Source: Vanessa cardui (Eukaryota; Arthropoda; Insecta; Lepidoptera; Nymphalidae). Taken from it: a stretch of 64,000 bases of DNA. Every line of letters starts with the position of its first letter. The first letter of the stretch is position 1. Below the pieces are notes generated by a model. That model saw only the letters and a program-made list of their open reading frames with translations, was not told where the DNA came from and searched no databases. The stretch is from positions 11,113,001 through 11,177,000 of the forward strand of contig NC_061134.1 in NCBI RefSeq assembly GCF_905220365.1, given 5' to 3'. Made by a program: the position numbers and the translations under genes. Positions 44,419 through 56,099 of the stretch are shown piece after piece.

Positions 44419-44706
44419 TTTTTTTATGGTATAGGTTGATGGACGAGCAGATGGGCCACCTGATGGTGAGTGATCACCATCACCCATAGACAATGACGCT
44501 GTAAGAAATATTAACTGTTCCTTACATCGTCAATATGCCATCAACCTTGGGAACTAAATTGTTATGTCCCTTGTACCTGCAGTTACACTGGCTCACTCAC
44601 CCTTCAAACCGGAACACAACAATACTGAGTACTGTTATTTGGCGGTAGAATAACTGATGAGTGGGTGGTACCTACCCAGACGGGCTTGCACAAAGCCCTA
44701 CCACCA
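44419..44706 (-). mobile_element. SINE2 copy, full length
   Basis: The plus strand runs TTTTTTTATGGTATAGG, GATGGACGAGCAGATGGGCC, ATCAACCTTGGGAACTAA, CACTCACCCTTCAAACCGGA and GGGTGGTACCTACCCAGACG, ending CCCTACCACCAAG. It lies about 35 bases from a LINE-B tail in the same orientation. Confidence 0.92.
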
Positions 44707-44800
44707 AGAAAATTTCATCCGTTATCTTATTTTACACTGTTTTTTTTTTAAACAATTAAATGCGTATGTTCAATTTGTGAGTGAGTATATAAATAGCAGC

Positions 44801-44890
44801 AGAGAAAAAGAAGAAATATCTTCTTTTTAAGAGAGAAAAAGAAGAAATATCTTCTTTTTAAGAGAGAAAAAGAAGAAATATCTTCTTTTT
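44801..44890. repeat. Three 31-bp tandem units, each a hairpin
   Basis: Units start at 44,801, 44,832 and 44,863 and are essentially identical. Each contains AAAAAGAAGA, AATA, TCTTCTTTTT: perfect 10-bp arms around a 4-base loop. Confidence 0.95.
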
Positions 44891-45619
44891 CTATTTATTA
44901 ATAAGTGTATTATTATTATTTATTATTTGCATGCAATTAAAATTAGTTTTAATTGCGTCGAAGAAGTAGGATTTACCGTAAGTACATGAACTTTTTATAT
45001 GATGAGACAGAAAATGTCTAAGAAGACTTTCATCTGAATTTTCAAGTACTTTATTTGTATTTAAGGTTAGTCTTTTGCTTAGCAATGTAGAAGAACTCGT
45101 CGTGAGAAATATTTTTGTTACATAATAAACTGAAAAATTCTATACAAATAATATACTATGCTCAAACCCATTTATATTTTAATATTTCACTCGTATATTT
45201 TTCCTATAAATGGAACGCTGTGGTTGAAAGGAAATCTTTATCCTAAATACTTTTTGATGATAGAGGTATTCGGATGGTAAGTGGTAACATTGACATCGTG
45301 AGAAATTTTGACCACCAAGTAAAGTCACCAACATATTATTATTAATATGTGATGTGGAGGTGGCACTTTTCTACATTGTAATTGACCAAACTACTTATAT
45401 GATACTTCTGTTTTATAAAGATGTTTTCGTAAAGATTTATAACGGTTATAATAAATAATATTAAGTTATAATAAAATATCAGGTATCGACCATTCCCGAG
45501 ACACAGTCTCTTAATTAGTGATTATAATCTTAGACATATTTTTTTGCAGTCCCAGATATGTATACGATTATATTTTCATATTCTTAATTAACATGTAAAC
45601 CTCATATTTAAAGTTAAAA
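44891..45619. other. Unassigned A+T-rich spacer
   Basis: Nothing recognised. The 64-residue minus frame at 44,891-45,085 has no identifiable features. Confidence 0.4.
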
Positions 45620-45905
45620 GTAACAGCCTGTAAATTTCCCACTTCTGGGCTAGGGCCCTTCTCAGGAGAGGGTTTGGAACATATTCCACCACGCTGTTCC
45701 AATGCGGCTTGGTGGAATGCACATGTAGCACAATTTCGATGAAATTAGACACATGCAGGTTTCCTCACGATGTTATCCTACACCGCCGAGCACGAGATGA
45801 ATTATAAACACAAATTAAGTACATATATAGAGTGGTGCTTGCTTAGGTTTCAACCCGAAATCATCGGATAAAATTCACGCGTTCTAACCACTATGCAATC
45901 TCAGC
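45620..45905 (-). mobile_element. SINE3 copy, ACTTT-tail subfamily
   Basis: The plus strand has AGTTAAAAGTAACAGCCTG, GCTGTTCCAATGCGGCTTGG, AATTTCGATGAAATTAGAC and GCACGAGATGAATTATAAAC. The worn box B complement is AGGTTTCAACCCGAAATC, then CTAACCACTATGCAATCTCA. Confidence 0.9.
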
Positions 45906-47559
45906 TAACCGTGTTCCTTAATCTGTTAAAAATATCCTTTGCTATTTATATAATTATGAGTAGTTAAATAAAAGTTCTATTAAGTTCTGTAGTCTCAAAG
46001 TGTTATCGGAATGTGTTTCTGGAAATTAAAGAGAAAAAAAACTTTTTCAATAATTTTAGATTATAGGATGATTATGAGAATGAATTTTCTTGCAAATTAA
46101 GATCAGCAATCTTTACCTTACTATATAACTTTCAACGCTTAATCGAAACATGATATCGACCCTGCGTGATAATTCAAAGTTTTTACAATTCCTTTCGAAT
46201 TTGATGATTGGGTCTGATTTCAATTTTAGAGGTATTTTTATGGTCGGTCTATAATGGGTTCTTGCCAGGGGTGCATTTACGGGAAAAATACTATGTACTA
46301 CGTAATGCTTGTACGTTTTTACGATTTGGTAACGAATAAAAGGTTTTATGACCCATCTTAATGATTCAAATCAATGTCAAACGAGATGCTAAAATATATG
46401 ACTGGAACGCAATCTTAGTATCATTAAAATTACAATATTTTTTTATTAAAGCTTAAATATTAGCATTACATGTCAATACATGCGTGCAAGACAATTAATG
46501 TATCGTGAGTATTATCGTCACTCCTAATTTAAAAAATGTGTGTGGACTTCGGTCATCAACGGTAACTTCTCTTTGAAGTTCTAGCTGCCCATGACCAGCT
46601 ACTAATAAGGTGATTGTGTCGAATGAGCTCTTGCTCTTTCTTTGCTTAGCAAAGAAAACCTAGTAACTTTCAATGAAATATTTTTAGCCGCAATGTATTT
46701 GGTCGAAAGTAAACGATGGTGTATCTCTACTGTAATTACGAACGAACTTTTCTTGTGACATGTTTACAATTAAGATCATTATCTTCCACTCTACGACGAG
46801 ATATACCAATTTCATAAAAAGCAGCATGGCACTCTTCGTTCTCACGTGCAAAAGGGTATGGATATTTTTTGAACATATATTGCGTTAGCAAAATTTCAAA
46901 ATAAACCTGTTACATAAACAAGCTAAATGAGTTTCATGATTTCACATTCGATCACTTCCGATTATTTATTAATATTGCTACTGCAGGGATTATAAACAGC
47001 AAACAGCAGCATTGCGCACTCAATTAGTAGGAATCAAAAATGTTTAGTATCTAACAAAAAAGTATAAAGCTTTTTCATTTTATTAGAAACAATAAAATGT
47101 ATTTAGATAAGTTTGAAAATGCTCTTATATGAACAACAATCCTACAATTTTAAGAATTTTAAGCATTATGGGAAAATTGAAATAAATTTTAGCCATTAAA
47201 ATTTAAACCAAAACTTAGCTAATTTTATATGTATAATCATATTACATGTATTTTACAAGTTAGAATAAACAATAACGCTATAACATATATTTTATAAACT
47301 TAAGGACTTACTTTTATCTTCGTTTGAAACTCTACCTTCATTCTTCAATATACTCAGTAAACCTTCACTCATTTTAAACTTATTCAAAATAAAATAAATT
47401 TAAAAACAATTTATGAGTAAACTTTTGTTTATTTTTTTTTTCAATAATTGTAACTTATACTTCACTTTATAAGGAATAAATTTAGTAATTCACAGTGAAG
47501 TAAAAAAAAAACTTATTGATTTAAGTAGTTTAAATGTTCAGCGTTTTCGTATTAAATTA
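45906..47559. other. Unassigned A+T-rich stretch
   Basis: No gene or repeat recognised over about 1.65 kb. A 9-bp hairpin TTTCTTTGC/GCAAAGAAA occurs near 46,637-46,657. Confidence 0.45.
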
Positions 47560-47645
47560 CGTAGCACACGCGCTACGAACGCGGCGTGCGGCTACGCCAA
47601 TCTACGACGTAGCACTGACTGCAAGAATAAAACATCTCCGCGTTA
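47560..47645. other. CpG-dense block in A+T-rich DNA
   Basis: ACGTAGCACACGCGCTACG, AACGCGGCGTGCGGCTACGC and ATCTACGACGTAGCAC give 13 CpG in about 85 bases. ACGTAGC and GCTACG recur in both orientations. The nature is unknown: repeat terminus or regulatory site. Confidence 0.5.
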
Positions 47646-48257
47646 AACCACTATAGTTGTAAGTGGCTAAAGCGCTGTAATTAATGTAAAAATACCAACT
47701 GCGAGAAGATATTCCTACAATTATACAAGATGAAATTTTATAACGGAGCGTACTGTTCATATTCTTACTAAATTAATATATATTTTCCTCATCATTTTCA
47801 CTTGTATTTGAATTCTTTCTCAACTTTATATCAATTTAAGAACACTTTTCTCTTATTATAACAAGAATAGGTTTTTATTTCCTCATCTTTAATTTCACTT
47901 CCGTATTCAAGGAAATGAATGCCTCGTATCGAATGGCAAGAAAATGACGCGTCGTTTGAATGACAGAGAACCTTTGCAAATATGAGAGAATACATTCTTG
48001 TTAATGTATACAAGATGTGAGAAAATATTTAGTTACATATGTACACTTACTTAGTTCATTTGGTTCAGTATGATATTTTTTTCTAACAAATCCAATCATA
48101 GTTTCGCTGTTAAATATATAATTCTAAAATATGTAAAAAAAACTCACGTTTTGATGTCCACAAATTTGGTATTAGTGTGTTTAGAAGAATTCTATTAATA
48201 GCGTTGAAACAAATTATTTAATCTTAAGTTTGTATAACAACATATCTTGTATATTTT
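47646..48257. other. Unassigned A+T-rich spacer
   Basis: Nothing recognised. Confidence 0.4.
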
Positions 48258-48335
48258 GTAATTAAAATCAAACTGTACTTTATTCAAGTATTTTAAAAGT
48301 GCTCACAAGAGATATGTTTACATTAAATTAAAAGG
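48258..48335 (-). mobile_element. LINE-A 3' UTR scrap
   Basis: The minus strand reads GAGCACTTTTAAAATACTTG then AATAAAGTACAGTTTGATTT, matching the end of the LINE-A 3' UTR near 2,040-2,085. Confidence 0.55.
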
Positions 48336-48420
48336 TACCATGCACTTGGGATGTACATATACCTTTGTCTTCTGGCTACTGTTTTCTGTCTATCACTGAT
48401 TAACATAGATTATTTAATTA

Positions 48421-49198
48421 ACATATATGTCGGAGATATAGTTGGGTTGTCAGCTTTCATTGCAATTAAACGCAGCCATTTAAATATTGTTTATTTCATG
48501 GTATTAACAATTTTATAAATTTAAGTAAATTCTTCGAAAAAGTGTCAATGCGATGTGTCGTTGCTAAAACAATCTTCGTTTCTAAAGCGTTCTTCTACAA
48601 TAATTCAAACGGATATCACAACTACAACTTTCATAATTAATTAATGCAAGTATTGCAAATTCATTCTTGAAATACAGTTTAATATTAAAAATAAATATTT
48701 ATAAGATGGTTATTCTTAAATACAGCTCTTAATCAATTACAAGTGAATTACTTAAAATAAGTAATATAAACCAACATTTATATTACATTACATAGTCCGT
48801 TATGGCACATTATAGGTGACGCTGCATGACGAATCCACATTTTAGTTTTACTTATTACATTGTAGTGTTTTACAAATTTACATAATAAAATAGAAACATT
48901 AAAATGATAATTAACAATATATAATTATTAATAAATATAATTAATATTTTAAAACCATTGCGGATAAATAGCGACATGAGCTCACATCTTCCAAATAATA
49001 AAACAATCAAATCTCTATTAATTATTAGAGTCTGATAAATAACATCATCATGTTTACAAAAAGCTCTTAAAATACATATTTACGCTTCTTAGACATTTAT
49101 CTAATTAAAATCTAATAATATAAACGATAACTTAAAATATAAATATCGTTATTTAACAACCATTACCGATAGATGGCGAATTGCACCCATATATACGA
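48421..49198 (-). repeat. Inverted dispersed repeat, copy 2
   Basis: This is the opposite-orientation partner of 38,682-39,514. The plus strand begins ATGTCGGAGATATAGTTGGG and ends TACCGATAGATGGCGAATTG. The third CTCF-like motif is changed here (TATAGGTGACGCTG). It lacks the 26-bp hairpin of copy 1. Confidence 0.88.
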
Positions 49199-49625
49199 TG
49201 CAAATTATTACTCATTCTGTATAGAAATTAACGAAAACGAACTCAACGATTCTTTATCATCTATTTCAAAGAAAGAGTTCTTGATATGTAACTTCAATGT
49301 ATTAATTACCACAACTATTGTGGCAGGATTTTAATTGAATTTACTTTAGGAGTTCAAAACCGTGCGATACAAGTTTACTTTTATTCAATTATGATCTATA
49401 TATAAGAATACTTGAAAAAAGAGTTAAGGTTTACTTGTGTTTGCGAACGCAATGTACTGAGTCGTTAGTCTCGGCTTAAGAATAACAAATGTAACTGAAA
49501 TCGCAAAACAACCAAACAAACAAATATAAGTTGTCTGTTAAGATACCTTGTTACCAACTTCTATTTTAGAGACTGTTTTGTTTTGTTGATAATGCATGGT
49601 AAGCGAACTTTAATAGGTACTCTGA
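49199..49625. other. Unassigned A+T-rich spacer
   Basis: Nothing recognised. Confidence 0.4.
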
Positions 49626-49999
49626 ACATAAATCAGTGCCGATTTACCAATAGACTGAGTAGGCTGGAGCCTAGGACGGCAGATTTAGAGGAGCAGCAAA
49701 TTTAGCCCAAGTTTGTTATTATCTTACAGAAATGAAAAAAAAAAAACTCAAATTATATGTATACACATGACGACCGTAATCCGTATACTCGTCACTACAT
49801 AGCGAGTTGGAAAAATAATCTAGTAACTGACAGAAATATCACCTAGCTTATAATCATACCAATACAGGGAAAAAACCGATGTAATGACGACGATAGAACA
49901 CAAATCATAAATGTTGCAAAAAAAAAGTAGGGGCGGCAAAAATTTAATAGCCCACTAGCCTAGTAGCGGCAGATTTGAAAATCCGCCACTGACTTAAAT
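49626..49999. mobile_element. hAT-type MITE with 8-bp target duplication
   Basis: The 358-bp element (49,634-49,991) starts CAGTGCCGATTT and ends AAATCCGCCACTG, so the ends are imperfect inverted repeats (CAGTGSCG...). It is flanked by ACATAAAT (49,626-49,633) and ACTTAAAT (49,992-49,999), 7 of 8 identical. Subterminal GGACGGCAG and GGGGCGGCAAAAA recall the larger hAT element at 55.3 kb. No transposase frame is present, so it would have moved with an outside hAT transposase. Confidence 0.82.
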
Positions 50000-50814
50000 G
50001 TATAATCTGACATAAGTAAGAATGGTGTTAACACTAACTCTTGTGGCCAAGTACTATTATGGTTAATTGTTAATAGGTCTCGAGTGCTTCGTTGGTCTAG
50101 AGGTTATACAACGTTTAGTAGTTGAGTTTATAGTAAATGACCTTGACTAACAGTCAAACTCGTTACAAGCAATTAAAGTTTGAATTATAAGCCAGGCCGG
50201 TCGTCAATTGATTTTTAATATTAAATCATGAATCAAATAATTGGTTTTGGTCGTTTGAAAGATACATTCAATGTCAACTAGTATTCCTTTTGAATCCTTT
50301 TTTTAAGTATCGTCATAGTACAAAAATCGTAGTCGTGATATAACTATAACATCTACCATAGTGCCTTTTCTTGCTGCAGTATTTCATCCGGCGTATGAGA
50401 CGTCACAGTGTTATTTTTACTGGTGAGAACTAATCTTTATAAACATAAATTAATCGCAAAAAAGCACCACGCTTCTTTGGGTTTGAAGGCTTGAACCTGC
50501 AATCGAGATTTACGTATTTCTACCACAAAGAAATCTCGGTTTATTTTCCTTAAAACAACATTTCCTCTCTTAAATATTCGTTATAATTTAAACTAGTACA
50601 ATAGCAAAATAATAATTTCACCAAAAAATTTGATTTGTATCACAATTTTTGCCAACACAATAACGGCTTGGCAGCTGCCTTGCTCTCAAGCGTTTTAATA
50701 CTTTAAGACAAATTTTATAACTGCGTTGTCATTTTTATTAAAAGTATAAAAATATTTTTCGTTACACTTGTATTAAAGGGTAATCATAATATAATAATTA
50801 CAGTATAATAAGAC
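50000..50814. other. Unassigned spacer with weak tRNA-like patches
   Basis: GTGCTTCGTTGGTCTAGAGG at 50,083-50,102 resembles a tRNA-derived box A, and 50,465-50,530 recalls a worn SINE3 head. Neither is secure. Confidence 0.35.
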
Positions 50815-51165
50815 TACGGGCTATGGAGAGAGCTATGCTTGGCGTTTCTCTGAAAGATCAAATCCAGAACGAGGTGATATCACCGAGAACGATGGTGGTC
50901 GACATAGCTCAGAGGATAAGCCAGCTGAATTGGTAGTGGTCCGGTCAGATCTGTCAAAGAACCCACAGGCGTTGGTGTAACAAGGTTATAGAGACTGCGA
51001 ATCGGTATGCGTAGTGTAGGACAAATTGAAGTTCTGGCGAGTTGGAGCGATATTGTTCGGAAGGTGAATGGTAGAAAGTGGATAAGAAGGATTTTGATCC
51101 TTATTCAATCAATCAAGAATCAAGATAAATATACAGCAATGGACTTACACAGGCTAGTGATGATG
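50815..51165 (+). mobile_element. RTE-clade LINE C-terminal fragment
   Basis: The plus strand encodes RAMERAMLGVSLKDQIQNEV, ISPRTMVVDIAQRISQLNW, then a TAG in place of the usual Gln, WSGQICQRTHRRWCNKVIE, and in another frame SWSDIVRKVNGRKWI. This is the same region as the 56.6-57.1 kb RTE. It carries several stops and frame changes and both ends are truncated. The 63-residue frame at 51,007 covers only its last part. Confidence 0.78.
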
Positions 51166-51863
51166 CTGATAATTTTTATTAAACGATATAATATTTAATA
51201 CCACATTTTCTGATGACTTATTCGCACTAAAATATATATCCCTACAATTCAAATTTTGCTAATGTGTTTTTTTGAAAAAAAAAAAAATCTAATTCAATGC
51301 AGCAGGTGTGTTATAGTTCTAAAATATAAATTAGAACACTTGTTTTACTTTTGTTCTATAGGAACAAATGTATAATCCATTTTAAGTAATAAAAGTCGCA
51401 ACGCAATATTCTTGGATAACTTTATACACGGCCTACTTCACAAATAAACGAAGTTATTATCCTAACGAGATCGAATGTAGAAAATTCAGTAACAGTTAGG
51501 ACGAGAAGTCAACGTTTTGTGCAGACGTTGTCGGACCCCGGTTTTTTTGTATGTGCCCATTTTTTTACGAAGTACTGCGAGCTTACTGGCTTACTTAAAT
51601 TTGATATATTGTGGCATTTTTTAATTCCACGAAATAAGTCTTTGTTAACAGTCGAAATGGATATGGAATTATCAAAGCCATCAGTTTAAACTTATAGTTG
51701 TAGATCTTGTTGATTATTATCAAGAGAGAGCTCATAAGGGAGGCTCCGTTATAGAGAGATTTTGAAACGAAGTTTCTTTTGCGGGCTAATTACCAAAATG
51801 AAATGAAAAATATTAGCCTACATATATATAGATACATATTAAGATTTAGCTAAAATTTTTAAC
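51166..51863. other. Unassigned A+T-rich spacer
   Basis: Nothing recognised. Confidence 0.4.
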
Positions 51864-51955
51864 ATTACATTAACAGCTTGTAAAATTTAAACGGCTGAGC
51901 TAAAGCCTCCTTTACGTTTGGGGAGAAGTTTTGAAACATATTCTTTCAAAATGTT
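51864..51955 (-). mobile_element. SINE3 scrap
   Basis: AACAGCTTGTAAAATTTAAA, GGCTGAGCTAAAGCCTCC and GGGGAGAAGTTTTGAAACAT on the plus strand match the 3' end of SINE3. Confidence 0.55.
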
Positions 51956-54406
51956 TAAACAGAAATATTATAGCAAAAATTTCCTGTCGCCAGAATTCTT
52001 ACGATAATTTCGGCCTCGTTCTCATTATTCAGAACTTCATACTAAAAATTTTCATTGGTAGCTCTTTTTATAGTTGTAGTAGGCTCTAAGCTGGTCATGG
52101 TAAGCACGAATGTGTCTGAAATAATACGTTTTTTTTTTAATTTAACGTTGCCAACGTGAATTACTTTTCATTACTGTAATGATGTTTATTGCATTTAATT
52201 GTTATACTTTTTTCTGAGTACCATAAAAAGTGACCGTAGCTCCAAATTTACCTGAAAAGAGTCATTAATTGACCAATTCTAGCAAATCGTTATCATAACT
52301 CACGTAGTATTTTTTTTAAATATGAACCACTTAAGCATAATAGATGGAAAATAAAAACAACAATTAATATATCTTGTAAAATGACTGAAAAGAAATAGCC
52401 TGAGGTAAGTTCTTGAATGAAGAATATTATGATTGTTTATTAAACGGGGTGACCCACTTTTATTCTGTTCATTATTGTCAAACACAATGTTAAGTAATAC
52501 TGTTGAAGCAGCTCTTTGACATAAACATATCAAATACGTAGCGTCCCTGAAGGCACGCATTAAATATGACCAGACCTGTTTAAATCCAGGGTGGAGGGTC
52601 ACCGGTCGGCTCTAGCCTTATCATTTAAATAGGACCATTGAATTATTTTTGGGGAAAGGACGACCACTAGCACTTCTAAGACACAGAAGTTTGTTGTGGT
52701 TAAGACGACATCCTGCTAATATGACGACAAGATAATTTATGTTTTACGATATAAATCTCTTCTTCTAAGATATGGATTAAAGTTGATTAAATAATACAGG
52801 AGATTTTTGCTTAAACAATATATATGTACTTAATGTTTAAACACTTTAGAAGTTGGCGTAGTGATGAATCGAATTACGATCTATACTAAAAAAAATTATA
52901 GCAATTGCACGACAAATAATAGTCTTGCTCAGTTAATTCAAGAAGGCGCTTCAAAGTTCAATTCACAATTATTTAAAGAAAAAAATTTATTATGAAATTA
53001 TTACTTCAATGTATTAAACATAACTTAAAATGCTTTTATTTAAACCCAGATAACAAATAAATGGTAAGTAATTAACGCTTTAAAATTGTTAATAATTCAT
53101 TCTTTATTAATGTTTCCAACAAACCATATGAATATTAAGTATGTACTAAGTTTAAAGTTCCTAATAAAGAAATTATTTATTTTATTGGGAAATTATAACC
53201 CTGATAATTTCTCGGATTTTTAGGTAGTCCTTTTTTGAAAACATTTTCAAACAAACTAGGAATATTAGTAATGCTTTAAAATATAGTACTAAATTATTTT
53301 GTATTAAAAGGATAATAACATACAGTGTGGATATACAGCCGGAAAGAAAATAAAACTCAATGTGGAAGAGAGCTCAGATAATACTAATAGATCCTCACAC
53401 AGATTAAGATCGCTACCCCAATATACTGAAAAAAGGTTTTATATCTCCCGGAAATGTGCTGCCCTTTTAGGTAGCGAATTGCGTGTGATATATGTTTCAA
53501 AACGATTGACGTCATAGTGCCCTTATGTAATTCTCACTGGGACTCATAACTATTTTACCATATAGATGAATGAATATTCTCTAATTTTTTATTAAACACT
53601 TAAAATAAATGCAAAAAATTTTTATCAAACTTGCTTGTCTAGAAATTTTGACATAGATAATATGTCTCGACAGAATTTGTAAATACATGCATACGTAGAT
53701 TAGACTATACCTGTATTTACAAATTCTCTTTGCGATCGGTCGAACGGTATAGAAGTTAATGAGGCACCTAGTGGCAAGTTCGAACAAAGTGATTAGACAC
53801 AAAAACCTTTTTTCATGAAAAATATAATATATGTGCCAATTTTCATGGTGATCGGTCAAACGGTGTCGAAGTCAGGCATTTATGTACACAAGATTACTAG
53901 TATTAAAAATATATAAAATTTCATATTAAAGGTCGTTAACCTATAATCTCTTATTAAAAAATAAGTTTGTAAAACAGTCTTTGGTCGCTCAGCACGAATG
54001 AATCTTAATGGATTAAAGTGGATAATGGAATGGATGGCAAAAATATATTTTTTACAAGATAGCGAACTTCAAATTAGGTAAATCTTTTACAGTATTTGCA
54101 TTTTGATTCAAGGAGTCAATGATTGTAGATCTAGATATGTTTAATAAGAATTTTCTAGTAAAAAGTTTATCTTTGTAAATAATTTATTTAAAATTTAAAC
54201 ATAGAATACTTTCACTGTAAGTAATTTATTAGTTTATGAGCATGAAATCGTGTTAATTCGTGCAAGAGCTATAAAAGTATAATTATTTCCTATCGTATAT
54301 CTTGATTATACTTGAAATGAAAAACATTCATTTGCAACATTCCTGTAATTTATTACATAAATGACCATATTCCTTTAACCATTATAAACTATATTTACAC
54401 TTTACT
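51956..54406. other. Long unassigned A+T-rich stretch
   Basis: About 2.45 kb without a recognised gene. Minus frames at 52,300-52,602 (100 residues) and 53,581-53,859 (92 residues) have no recognised domain. GATCGGTCGAACGGT recurs as GATCGGTCAAACGGT about 105 bases later (53,735 and 53,851), and a 15-bp inverted pair AGAATTTGTAAATAC/GTATTTACAAATTCT lies at 53,674-53,726. These hint at an unidentified repeat. Confidence 0.4.
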
Positions 54407-54632
54407 TGGTGGTAGGGCTTTGTGCAAGCCCGTCTGGGTAGGTACCACCCACTCATCAGTTATTCCACCGACAAATAAAAGTACTCAGTATTGTTGTGTT
54501 CCGGTTTGATGGGTGAGTGAGCCAGTGTAACTACTGGCACAAGGGACATAACATATTTGTTTCCAAGGTTGGTGGCACATTGTCGATGTAAGGAATAGTT
54601 AATATTTTTTACAGTGTCATTGTCTATGGGTT
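54407..54632 (+). mobile_element. SINE2 copy lacking its 3' tail
   Basis: Clean head and body (GGTGGTAGGGCTTTGTGCAA, GGTAGGTACCACCCACTCAT, TGTTCCGGTTTGATGGGTGA, AGGTTGGTGGCACATTGTC) stop at GTCATTGTCTATGGGT. The LINE-B-like 60-base tail is missing. Because SINEs normally lose the 5' end, this points to a later deletion. Confidence 0.88.
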
Positions 54633-55132
54633 TCAACAGCGTAGAATACTTAGAACTTGAAGCACATTATTTTAATATTATATATGTTAAATATTTTATA
54701 TTTTAATTTACCTTCATGTATGACACCTGTACTTCATTTTGCTGATAATATTCTTCGTGTTCAATTTAAACAAACTGATTACCCCACTAAATCCTTCCAG
54801 ACTAAGGCTTTGAATACTTTTTCTCGCGTTACAATCTGTGTAATAATTTCTTCGCTTATTTTATTTCCTTTCCGCCTACTATTTACGATATTTTTTTTGT
54901 TTTGGACCATCGAAATTTGATCGTTGAAATATTATTATGTGTATTTACGTGTTTACTTTTGTTTTTGAATTTGCATCACTTGGGCCTAACAGTAACAGTG
55001 CAAAAACTTGAATTAAAAGATAACATCTCGCCTTATTATCTTCATTGGTACTAGGCCTAAAACATCAGAATTTGGACACAACGACGTGTTGCTGGCATTC
55101 TTAGCATCTTTCCACACTGTCATGATTTATAC
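54633..55132. other. Unassigned spacer
   Basis: Nothing recognised. The 87-residue frame at 54,657-54,920 is hydrophobic and A+T-driven. Confidence 0.4.
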
Positions 55133-55278
55133 AATATGGTAAGTGGTCACCAGTGACCATAGACAATGGTACTGTAAGAAATATTAACTTTACATCGCCA
55201 GTGCGCCCCCAACCTTGGGAATTAAGATGTTATGTTCCTTGTGCCTGTAGTTATATTGACTTTAAGTCGGTATACAAC
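55133..55278 (-). mobile_element. SINE2, left part, split by the hAT element
   Basis: The plus strand shows ATGGTAAGTGGTCACCAG, CCCCCAACCTTGGGAATTAA and GTTCCTTGTGCCTGTAGTTA, up to TATACAAC. The SINE continues after the hAT element at 57,823. Confidence 0.8.
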
Positions 55279-55599
55279 CAGGGCCGCCGTAAGCGGATGT
55301 GCAACGCGTGCACCGCACGCGGGCGGCACGTCCAGGGGGCGGCAAATTGAGCAATACATCACGTACCTAATTCAAGTCATTATTATAATTCCCACAAATC
55401 CTTTAAGAAAAAATAAATTATTCAAAGCATCGAAAAATATCGCACTCAATAAAGTTAAAAGTCCGTCGTCTGTTATCCTATGAAAAACAGTACTGTCGAA
55501 GTTAGGATCCCCTTTAATCTTCCTTATCAATTGGTAAATTAGGTATCCGTTACTTGTAGTGGGGCGTTGTCGTAGGAGGGCTTGAAGGGTATCACGCCG

Positions 55600-55975
55600 T
55601 AAAGTATATTTGTGGTCGCCTGAAATAGCAGAGCTACGGGCACCGTTAAACCGGGCGCGGAGGGCATACGTTCACTGTCGCAGGCGCAACGTGCTCAACG
55701 CAAACTTAGATGTACAGCTGTGGGCTGCACATCGTCAGTTGAAAAAAGAGTTAGAAAAGGCGTTAAGTAAACAGAGAGCAAAGGGGCGCCCCTATCGTGG
55801 TTTGCGAGGGAAGCTCCGGACACACGGCGCTCCTGTTACAGAATAACTACCGCCAGATCTCCTGCGACTGATCGGGGAGCTATTTCCGGGAAAAAGGGCG
55901 GGTCATTCAAATGGAGGCGGTAGTCCAAGGGAACGTAGTCCTAACGGTATTACCGGACGTGGCGAACAACTTCAA
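55600..55975 (+). pseudogene. R1-like ORF2 fragment, linker before the reverse transcriptase
   Basis: The frame from 55,610 reads MWSPEIAELRAPLNRARRAY, then RRRNVLNANLDVQLWAAHRQ, LKKELEKALSKQRAKG, then GRPYRGLRGKLRTHGAPVTE. After a TAA it continues in frame as LPPDLLRLIGELFPGKRAGH. This is the region between endonuclease and reverse transcriptase of R1-type elements. The join at KQRAKGRPYRG looks like an internal deletion. The block is much richer in G+C than the flanks. Confidence 0.7.
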
Positions 55976-56099
55976 TAGTCTTCCTTTCATTTTTTTTAAT
56001 TTAATTTACGGCATCCACGGGCGCATAAGCCCATGCCTTTTTATATTTTACATTTATACACTTTGGCGTTTTATACTTTAAATTTTTACTTAACATCAG

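Noticed and set aside
44640..44710. Hammerhead ribozyme-like CTGATGAG followed by a TGGGT/ACCCA stem on the antisense strand of SINE2
   Set aside because: The second core element (GAAA) is not present after the stem; the sequence there is GACG. It is also on the strand opposite to the SINE transcript.
52300..52602. 100-codon minus ORF as a gene
   Set aside because: No domain or recognisable family. The second half is A+T-driven and there is no supporting neighbour or motif.
54657..54920. 87-codon hydrophobic ORF as a membrane protein
   Set aside because: Its hydrophobicity follows from T-rich sequence; no signal or family features were seen.
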